Shown one piece after another: positions 1 to 5,453 of a stretch of DNA of 9,815 bases (position 1 is the stretch's first letter; each line of letters starts with the position of its first letter). The notes under the pieces were generated by a model, which was not told where the DNA came from, did no database searches, and saw nothing but the letters and a program-made list of their open reading frames with translations. The stretch comes from Desulfobacteraceae bacterium (GTDB lineage: Bacteria > Desulfobacterota > DSM-4660 > Desulfatiglandales > Desulfatiglandaceae): the NCBI GenBank assembly GCA_030589715.1, contig JAUUVE010000051.1:1-9815 (forward strand), given 5' to 3'. A program made the translations under genes and the position numbers.

Positions 1-25
1 AAAAGCGCCGTTTCCAGCCCAGGAG

Positions 26-134
26 TTGGGTTAAAAGGTTCACGGTTCAGAGGTTGATCCCCCCATGGTATTAACCCAATGGAATCAATGCTTAAGGAAA
101 AAAGCGAGAAGCGCTTAACCCTGAACCGGGAACC
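26..134. repeat. Interleaved inverted repeats, extragenic palindrome-like
   Basis: GGTTCACGGTTCAG at 37-50 is the reverse complement of CTGAACCGGGAACC at 121-134 with one mismatch in 14. A second pair, TTGGGTTAA at 26-34 and TTAACCCAA at 71-79, is perfect over 9 bp, and TTAACCC recurs at 115-121. A short AAGCG/CGCTT hairpin lies between the arms near 103-116. The arrangement resembles an extragenic repetitive palindrome or a small MITE-like element, but copies elsewhere cannot be seen from this window. It could also be the 3' hairpin region of an upstream gene outside the window. Confidence 0.45.
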
Positions 135-285
135 CGGCACCTTATAACCCAGACCGACCTGATGTCCAATTTTTATGTAAATCCTTGTTATTTTAAAGGG
201 TTATAGCTATTTTTTGGTAATAAATTACGAGGTCTGTACTGTTAGGTGTTGTGCAAAGATGTTGAGTCGATCCAATATATTTTCT

Positions 286-521
286 CTACGAAGGATCTTG
301 TGAAAGAGATGGAAAAAGTCGAATTTCCTGAGTTTCAATTTGTTTAAACCATTTTTCATTCATTAAATTAGGCAAAAACGGACGAACCCGTTAAAGAAGG
401 GACATGGGAAGGGATCTTTTGTCGTTATTAGTGCTGTGAACGACAGATTCATAGCCTACGAAGATCTTATCTGATGGACTATCTTTATGACGGTTCCCAC
501 AATATTCATTTAAGATCTAAT
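286..521. promoter_or_regulatory. Four GATC-centred AAGATCTT-like boxes, possible operators
   Basis: CTACGAAGGATCTT (286-299) recurs as CTACGAAGATCTT (456-468). GAAGGGATCTT (408-418) and TTAAGATCTAA (511-521) are related. The GATC cores begin at 294, 413, 463 and 514, so the last three are spaced 50 and 51 bp apart, close to five helical turns. AAGATCTTATC (461-471) and AAGATCTAATC (512-522) match at 10 of 11 positions. Repeated near-palindromes at regular spacing in front of the first gene suggest binding sites for a dimeric regulator. No regulator gene is in the window, and chance is possible because the cores are short. Confidence 0.25.
420..445. promoter_or_regulatory. Perfect 7-bp dyad upstream of E2 gene
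   Basis: TGTCGTT (420-426) and AACGACA (439-445) are exact reverse complements separated by 12 bases, about 100 bp before the E2 start. It could be an operator half-site pair or a 5'-UTR hairpin. It is not followed by a T-run, so it is not a terminator. Confidence 0.25.
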
Positions 522-529
522 CATGTAAA

Positions 530-547
530 GGGAGGATCAGAAAATTG
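530..547 (+). promoter_or_regulatory. Ribosome site supporting a TTG start
   Basis: GGGAGG at 530-535 lies 9 bases before TTG at 545-547. The next in-frame ATG (563) would remove the first beta strand of the lipoyl domain and is not preceded by a ribosome site, so TTG is the better start. The sequence around it, AAAGGGAGGATCAGAAAA, is nearly the same as the one before the E1 alpha gene. Confidence 0.75.
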
Positions 548-1870
548 GCTATTCACATCACCATGCCCAAATGGGGCCTCACCATGAAAAAGGGGAAGGT
601 TGCAAAATGGTTTAAAAAGGAGGGCGATTCCGTACAAAAAGGTGAGGCATTATTTGAGGTTGAAACGGAAAAGATCACCAACAAAGTCGAAGCGCCTGCC
701 AGCGGGATCCTGTTCCAAATTGTGGTCCCGGAAGGAACGACTGTACCTGTGGGAACCATATTGGCTGTCATGGCGGAGCCGGGAGAGCAGCCTGAGCGGA
801 TCGAAGGCATGCAGGTCGGTGAGGTGGAGGAGAAGGCAGCACCTTCAGTTGCTGGACCGACACCAGTAGGGCCCCAAAAACCCAAAGAGAAGATGTTCGT
901 GCTTGCCACGCCTGCAGCACGCCGCCTGGCTAAAGAACTGGACATGGATCTGTCCCTGGTGCCAGGCACAGGGCCGCAAGGGCGGGTTACAGAGGCGGAC
1001 GTGACCAAGTATCATGAGGAGGGACCGCCGCCACCCAGGATCACACCATTGGCAGAGGAGATGGCCAGGCAGGCAGGTCTGGACATTTCCACCATTATCG
1101 GCACTGGAGAGGATGGTAAGATTACCAAGGAAGATGTGGAGCGCGCATTGGAGGCCTTAGCCAGAGAGGAGGAGGCAAAACCTGTAGGGTCTATCCCCTT
1201 TACGGGCATGCGCCTCTCTGTTGCGGAGAATATGCATGCGAGTCTTCAAAATACAGCCCAACTCACCATCTTCACAGAACTGGACGTGACTGGAATGGTT
1301 AGTTTCCTTAACCAGGCTCGAGAAGAATATGAGAAGGATGAGGCCGTGAGGGTCTCTCATAATGATGTTATTATCCTGACAACTTCTCGGGTCTTGAAAC
1401 GCTTTCCTGTCGTGAACTCCACATTGGTGGGAGATGAGATTCTGTTCCATCGTGCGGTCAATATGGGCATCGCGGTGGCTTTACCTGATGGGCTCATTGT
1501 ACCGGTACTTCGGGATGCCGACAAAAAGGGGCTTCTGGAGATTGCCAAAGAGGCCAGGGAACTGGCTCGGAAGGCGCGGGGAGGAGATCTGACCGTTGAC
1601 GAGGTCACAGGTGGAACGTTTACCATTACCAATTTGAGCATGTTTGAGGTGGATGGCTTCACTCCCATACTGAGGTCGCCTGAGACAGGAATCCTTGGAG
1701 TTGGCCGGGTCAAAGAAAAACCGGCCGTGTATAATGGGGAAATCACTATTCGGCCTATGATGTTTCTGAGTCTGACCTTTGACCACAGGGTAGTAGACGG
1801 TGTCCCTGCGGCCGAGTTTTTAGAAACAGTGGCCCGGTACCTTCAGCAACCGACATTGGCCCTGACGTAG
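545..1870 (+). CDS. acoC: Dihydrolipoamide acyltransferase (E2) of an acetoin/2-oxoacid dehydrogenase complex
   Basis: This is the core E2 subunit. It carries the acyl group from E1 on a lipoyl arm and transfers it to coenzyme A. Domains run in order: an N-terminal lipoyl domain (about 1-78) with the lipoyl-lysine motif ETEKITNK, the modified residue being Lys43; a linker; a first peripheral subunit-binding domain (about 118-155); a second such domain (about 165-202); and the catalytic acyltransferase domain (about 215-441), ending in the DHRVVDG motif with His414 and Asp418. Two subunit-binding domains are unusual. The first has the usual ATPAARRLA arginines, while the second reads ITPLAEEMA and lacks them. 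Length (441 aa) is ordinary for a one-lipoyl E2. The start is TTG. The gene lies 39 bp before the E3 gene and is followed by the lipoylation fusion gene. Substrate assignment to acetoin rests on the AcoA/AcoB/AcoX genes further on; pyruvate or another 2-oxoacid remains possible. Confidence 0.9.
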   Translation: MAIHITMPKWGLTMKKGKVAKWFKKEGDSVQKGEALFEVETEKITNKVEAPASGILFQIVVPEGTTVPVGTILAVMAEPGEQPERIEGMQVGEVEEKAAPSVAGPTPVGPQKPKEKMFVLATPAARRLAKELDMDLSLVPGTGPQGRVTEADVTKYHEEGPPPPRITPLAEEMARQAGLDISTIIGTGEDGKITKEDVERALEALAREEEAKPVGSIPFTGMRLSVAENMHASLQNTAQLTIFTELDVTGMVSFLNQAREEYEKDEAVRVSHNDVIILTTSRVLKRFPVVNSTLVGDEILFHRAVNMGIAVALPDGLIVPVLRDADKKGLLEIAKEARELARKARGGDLTVDEVTGGTFTITNLSMFEVDGFTPILRSPETGILGVGRVKEKPAVYNGEITIRPMMFLSLTFDHRVVDGVPAAEFLETVARYLQQPTLALT

Positions 1871-1909
1871 TCTTTGGATAATAGCCTAATACTATGATGA
1901 GGTAATCGT

Positions 1910-3283
1910 ATGCATGATGTGATCGTTATTGGTGGAGGACCCGGCGGATATGCAGCCGCCATCCGCGCCTCTCAACTTGGAGCAAAAGTGGCGCTGATCG
2001 AGGCTTCTGAAATAGGTGGCACCTGCGTAAACAGGGGTTGCATTCCGACCAAAGTTTGGATGCGAACCGCATCTCTCCTCCATTGGATCCGCAAGAGTAG
2101 TGAATTCGGGATCAAAGCTTCCGTCCAGGAGCTGGATCTACAGGCGATTGTGGAGAGGAAGAACGGCGTATCGGGAGATATTCGGATGGGTATGGAAGGC
2201 CTCCTGGCCAACAATGGCGTGGAAGTGATCAGGGGCCGGGCTCTATTGAAAAGCCCCCGCGAGGTTACCGCGGATGGGAAGACTCTACAAACAAAAAAAA
2301 TCCTCCTCGCTACTGGCAGCAGTCTGAAAATCCCAGATGTGCCTGGTCTGGAAGAGGCTGCAATGACTACGGATCAGGTGCTTGAACTGAAAGAGATCCC
2401 TTCCTCTGTGCTCATCTGGGGATCACCAGGCCCCATTGAAGTGGAGATGGCCAGTCTATTGAATATATTTGGATGTAATGTGTCTTTGGCAACTGAATCG
2501 CGTAGACTTCTTCCCCGAGAAGACGGTGATACGAGCCAGCGGCTTGCCCAGGCCTTGAGGGAACAGGGGGTGGATGTGCTCCCACGCTCTGCCCTTCAAT
2601 CGGTGCAAGAGTCGGAAGGTGGTTTTGAGGCCAAATTATCCGGCCCTGAGGAACGTACTGTTAAGGTTGAGAAGGTTCTGGTTTCCTCCAGGAGGCCCAA
2701 CACGGCCCGTCTTGGACTTGAACGGGTCGGTGTTCAATTGAATGAAGACGATAGCATCCAGGTAAACAAACGGTTGGAAAGCTCTGTAGATGGGATCTAC
2801 GCCATAGGGGATGCCACAGGCGGATGGATGCTCAGTCATGCCTCTTCCTCCATGGCAGTCACGGCTGCTGAAAACGCTATGGGGAATAACCGCAAGTTTC
2901 CCTTTCACTTGATTCCGCGAGGTATTTGGACCATACCCGAGGTTGGCACTGTGGGTCTTTCCGAAGAAGAGGCCGAGAAACAGGGAATAGACGTTGAAGT
3001 GGGAGATTTCCCCTATTCCATTAATGGTTTGGCCATGGTTAGAGACGAGACGGATGGCGCAGTTAAGATCATTTCAGATTCCAAGTACGGTGAGATTCTG
3101 GGAGTCCATATCGTGGGAGCCAATGCGACGGAACTGGTGGGCGAAGCCGTTATGGCCATGCAGCTTGAGGCCAGGGCCGGTGAATTAGCTTACAGTATCC
3201 GGCTGCACCCTACATTTTCAGAAGGCGTGGTGGATGCGGCACGGGGTGCTTTAGGGTGGGCTTTATATCTTCCGAAACAGTGA
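1910..3283 (+). CDS. lpdA: Dihydrolipoamide dehydrogenase-like flavoprotein (E3) with degenerate NAD site
   Basis: E3 normally reoxidises the dihydrolipoyl arm of E2 and passes electrons through FAD to NAD+. Seen: FAD motif GGGPGG (8-13), redox disulfide GGTCVNRGC with Cys39 and Cys44, the second FAD motif IGDATG with Asp301, and a C-terminal LHPTFSE with the catalytic base His433 and Glu438. Length (457 aa) is typical. Odd: where E3 enzymes have GGGYIG in the NAD-binding fold, this protein has W170-G-S-P-G-P175, losing all three glycines of GxGxxG. The acidic residue expected after the second beta strand is Thr195, and the usual xGRRPN loop reads SSRRPN (259-264) with one residue missing. 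FAD and lipoamide chemistry therefore look intact while NAD binding looks impaired. A GAGGT ribosome site at 1899-1903 precedes ATG 1910. The stop lies 3 bp before the next gene, so translation is probably coupled. A mercuric- or glutathione-reductase-type enzyme is less likely given the E2 neighbour. Confidence 0.88.
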   Translation: MHDVIVIGGGPGGYAAAIRASQLGAKVALIEASEIGGTCVNRGCIPTKVWMRTASLLHWIRKSSEFGIKASVQELDLQAIVERKNGVSGDIRMGMEGLLANNGVEVIRGRALLKSPREVTADGKTLQTKKILLATGSSLKIPDVPGLEEAAMTTDQVLELKEIPSSVLIWGSPGPIEVEMASLLNIFGCNVSLATESRRLLPREDGDTSQRLAQALREQGVDVLPRSALQSVQESEGGFEAKLSGPEERTVKVEKVLVSSRRPNTARLGLERVGVQLNEDDSIQVNKRLESSVDGIYAIGDATGGWMLSHASSSMAVTAAENAMGNNRKFPFHLIPRGIWTIPEVGTVGLSEEEAEKQGIDVEVGDFPYSINGLAMVRDETDGAVKIISDSKYGEILGVHIVGANATELVGEAVMAMQLEARAGELAYSIRLHPTFSEGVVDAARGALGWALYLPKQ

Positions 3284-3286
3284 CGG

Positions 3287-4825
3287 GTGAATGGGCTTGA
3301 TCTGGTAATGGGACGTGAACTGGAAATCCTGGAATGGGGCTCGTTGGATTACGGGGTGGCCTTCCTGCGTCAGAAGAGCCTAGTTGAAGAAAGGATTTCA
3401 GGATCCTCTCCCGATCGTCTAGTGCTGGTGGAGCATCCGCCAGTGGTCACAATCGGTCGAAGTGGGGGATTGGGGGATCTGCGTATTTCCAAAGAAAAGC
3501 TCTTTAGGAAAGGCATAGACCTTCACCAAGCCGATCGCGGGGGCATGGCCACTTTTCACGGCCCTGGGCAGCTGGTGGCTTACCCCATTCTGAAGCTCAA
3601 AAACCGAGACATGCACCTCTATCTCAAAACCCTTCAGGACACTTTGGCAACTGTACTTCGAACCTATGGTCTGAATCCGGAATTCAAGAACGGAAGGCCT
3701 GGAGTATGGGTCGATTCAGCTAAGGTGGCAAGTATAGGTATCGCTGTACGGAGATGGGTCACATATCACGGTGCGGCCTTGAATGTAAACACAGACCCCC
3801 AATGGTTCAACTGGGTTATCCCATGTGGGCATCCCAATGAGAAAATCACCTCCATGGAACGGGCGCTGGGGCATGCGATTGATATGGCCGAGGTGAAAAA
3901 GACGTTCACAGAGGCCTTCGTGGATTTATTCGGATATGCCGAGACGCACCGGGACCACAAAAAATCCTCAAGACATCCTCACTGGTTGATCCGTAATGCG
4001 CCTGGCACCCTGGCAATCGATCGTATGGAGAAGAAACTAAGCGAATGGAGATTAGCCACTGTGTGCGAGACGGCCCTGTGTCCCAACCTGGGTGAATGCT
4101 TTGCCCGGGGTACAGCCACCTTTATGATATTGGGGACCCGGTGCACAAGGCGGTGCCATTTTTGTGCTGTGGATAAAGGTGCTCCACAGCATATTGACCT
4201 TGAGGAACCGGAGCGTGTAGCTCGAATGGCGCAATCCCTGAATCTTAATTACGTGGTGGTCACCTCCGTAACCCGGGATGATCTTCCGGATGGCGGTGCA
4301 GTGCAATTTGTGCGGACCATTGAACTTATACGTAAAAGATCACTGGGCGCAAAGGTTGAAGTGCTCGTCCCTGATTTTAAAGGCTCCCTTTCTGCCTTGC
4401 AGATAGTGTGTGAAGCCCATCCTGACGTGTTCAATCATAACATGGAGACTGTAGCGCGCCTGTATCCCCGTGTGAGACCTCAGGCACACTACCGCCGATC
4501 CTTAGCTGTCCTGGAGTATGCCGCCAGACAGGGGATGCGCGTGAAGTCAGGTCTCATGCTTGGTCTGGGGGAGACTGACCGCGAAGTGAAGGAGACACTC
4601 ACTGACCTGAAGAGGGCCGGTTGCCACTATTTGACGCTCGGGCAATATCTGACGCCATCCGGGAACCATATTCCTGTGGCTCGATATGTCCCACCCTATG
4701 AGTTTGAGAGGCTGGCTGAAAATGCGCGGTCTATGGGATTCCAGGAGGTGGCCGCTGGACCACTGGTGAGGAGTTCTTATAGGGCTGATGAGATGTTTCA
4801 AACCGAGGAGGAGATAAGTAATTGA
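3287..4825 (+). CDS. lipB-lipA: Bifunctional lipoate assembly enzyme: LipB octanoyltransferase fused to LipA lipoyl synthase
   Basis: One 512-aa reading frame joins two enzymes of protein lipoylation. Residues about 1-222 are LipB, which moves octanoate from acyl carrier protein onto the E2 lysine. They contain LVEHPPVVTIGR, RGGMATFHGPGQLVAYP, and the catalytic pair Lys146 (in AKVASIGIAV) and Cys180 (in IPCGHP). Residues about 229-512 are LipA, a radical-SAM iron-sulfur enzyme that inserts two sulfurs. They contain the auxiliary-cluster motif CX4CX5C (Cys260, 265, 271), the radical-SAM motif CX3CX2C (Cys286, 290, 293) and the C-terminal RSSY (495-498) that supplies a serine ligand. Both halves look full length, and no stop or frameshift lies in the join (about 222-229). 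The start is taken as GTG 3287, 3 bp after the E3 stop. ATG 3308 (residue 8) is an alternative, and neither has a strong ribosome site, which fits coupled translation. The obvious target is Lys43 of the E2 two genes upstream. Confidence 0.93.
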   Translation: MNGLDLVMGRELEILEWGSLDYGVAFLRQKSLVEERISGSSPDRLVLVEHPPVVTIGRSGGLGDLRISKEKLFRKGIDLHQADRGGMATFHGPGQLVAYPILKLKNRDMHLYLKTLQDTLATVLRTYGLNPEFKNGRPGVWVDSAKVASIGIAVRRWVTYHGAALNVNTDPQWFNWVIPCGHPNEKITSMERALGHAIDMAEVKKTFTEAFVDLFGYAETHRDHKKSSRHPHWLIRNAPGTLAIDRMEKKLSEWRLATVCETALCPNLGECFARGTATFMILGTRCTRRCHFCAVDKGAPQHIDLEEPERVARMAQSLNLNYVVVTSVTRDDLPDGGAVQFVRTIELIRKRSLGAKVEVLVPDFKGSLSALQIVCEAHPDVFNHNMETVARLYPRVRPQAHYRRSLAVLEYAARQGMRVKSGLMLGLGETDREVKETLTDLKRAGCHYLTLGQYLTPSGNHIPVARYVPPYEFERLAENARSMGFQEVAAGPLVRSSYRADEMFQTEEEISN

Positions 4826-4847
4826 CCGTTGAAAGTGGAGAGAACTC

Positions 4848-5210
4848 ATGGCGAAAAAGAGATTTATCGTGGAGCTCGGAACGGGTATTGACCTGCATGG
4901 GGAAGATGTGACCAAGGCAGCATGCCGGGCGGTCGACAACGCCATATCCAAGAGCTGTCTGTGTGGTCTCGTAGAAATCCTGGGGCTTCAAAACCTTGAA
5001 GATGTTCATGTGGACATCCTCGTGGCATCACCCCGACCCGAGCAGGTAGACCTGAATCAGGTCGAGGAGACGGTGCCTATCGGCCAGAAAACAGCCCGCG
5101 CCGTGGAGGGTGGGATGACGGCTGAGGGGCTTTGTGTGCCCCAATTCGCACCGGAGTGCGATCAGATCGTGGTGGCCAATGCCGCCATCACTGTCTCAAT
5201 AGATCAATAG
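4848..5210 (+). CDS. Lin0512 family protein of unknown function
   Basis: This 120-aa soluble protein matches the Lin0512 conserved-hypothetical family, whose hallmark as I recall it is a GxGxDxHG motif near the N-terminus. Here it reads GTGIDLHG at residues 11-18. It then has a helix-rich stretch (DVTKAACRAVDNAISKSC) with Cys at about 26, 37 and 39, a VHVDILVASPRPEQVD segment, an EGGM motif and a C-terminal VVANAAITVSID. No signal peptide or membrane segment is visible. The start is ATG 4848, with GGAGAG at 4837-4842 five bases before it. It lies 22 bp after the LipB-LipA fusion gene, so it is very likely co-transcribed with it. The family function is not known to me. Position suggests a role linked to lipoylation, E2/E3 or the complex substrate, but that is inference from context only. 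Confidence 0.82.
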   Translation: MAKKRFIVELGTGIDLHGEDVTKAACRAVDNAISKSCLCGLVEILGLQNLEDVHVDILVASPRPEQVDLNQVEETVPIGQKTARAVEGGMTAEGLCVPQFAPECDQIVVANAAITVSIDQ

Positions 5211-5255
5211 TTGAATGTCACGTGAGTTGGAGAGATTATTGAAGTAGGAGGGCCT

Positions 5256-5291
5256 TTGAGATTGTTAGTATTCGCCTTGTCCATGGAATAA
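5256..5291 (+). promoter_or_regulatory. Possible 11-codon leader ORF with a strong ribosome site
   Basis: AGGAGGG at 5246-5252 is followed by TTG at 5256, which opens an 11-codon frame (LRLLVFALSME) ending at TAA 5289-5291. A second TTG at 5262 would give better spacing. The frame overlaps the first arm (TTGTCC, 5277-5282) of a 6-bp inverted repeat whose other arm is GGACAA at 5301-5306. This could be a leader peptide, or the surviving ribosome site of a lost gene. Nothing confirms translation. Confidence 0.2.
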
Positions 5292-5314
5292 AGGACGGCG
5301 GGACAAAAAGAGAA

Positions 5315-5355
5315 TTAGCTCCATTATTTCTCGTTTGTAAGCGATGGGGAGCTAA
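5315..5355 (+). promoter_or_regulatory. Hairpin in the leader of acoA
   Basis: TTAGCTCC (5315-5322) and GGAGCTAA (5348-5355) are exact reverse complements, and a small inner stem TCG/CGA (5331-5333 with 5342-5344) is possible. No T-run follows, so it is not an intrinsic terminator. It may be a processing or regulatory hairpin in the 243-bp gap between the Lin0512-family gene and acoA, or a protein-binding dyad. An orphan AAAGGAGGGG sequence with no nearby start codon lies just downstream at 5366-5375. Confidence 0.35.
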
Positions 5356-5361
5356 CTTGCC
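5346..5361 (+). promoter_or_regulatory. Weak sigma-54-like -24/-12 element before acoA
   Basis: GG at 5347-5348 and GC at 5359-5360 are separated by exactly 10 bases, and the -12 half reads TTGC. The -24 half (GGGGAG instead of TGGCAC) matches poorly. Acetoin operons in several bacteria are sigma-54 dependent under AcoR, so the site deserves mention. It overlaps a hairpin arm, no AcoR gene is in the window, and no enhancer site was recognised. Confidence 0.15.
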
Positions 5362-5453
5362 ACAGAAAGGAGGGGATATAAAGAGTTTTTCAACATAGTG
5401 TGAGTACACCAACCTTTCCATTTTTTTAATCTTAACAAAGGAGGGTCAGAAAA

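Larger units (their letters stand above)
1..544. other. Non-coding region upstream of the aco-like operon
   Basis: No credible coding region is visible on either strand here. The stretch is more AT-rich than the genes, with several T- and A-runs around 170-230 and 340-380. It holds interleaved inverted repeats at 26-134, four GATC-centred AAGATCTT-like boxes between 286 and 521, a 7-bp dyad at 420-445 and the E2 ribosome site. No clear sigma-70 promoter stands out. TTGTTA followed 17 bp later by TATTTT (near 186-214) and TTGTTT followed 17 bp later by TTAAAT (340-368) are only weak matches. The operon promoter most likely lies here because the E2 gene is the first gene of the cluster. Confidence 0.6.

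Noticed and set aside
376..392. Small AACGG/CCGTT hairpin
   Set aside because: The stem is only 5 bp in an AT-rich spacer, with no T-run or placement suggesting a function.
553..1746. Minus-strand open frames opposite the E2 gene
   Set aside because: They are antisense shadows of a clearly conserved gene, have no ribosome sites and resemble no family.
4547..5009. Minus-strand open frames spanning the LipA end and the Lin0512 gene
   Set aside because: They run antisense across two recognised genes and have no coding features of their own.
5398..5426. Possible terminator before acoA (GTGT/ACAC stem followed by a T7 run)
   Set aside because: The stem is only 4 bp and the T-run starts about ten bases later, so it does not meet the pattern of an intrinsic terminator.
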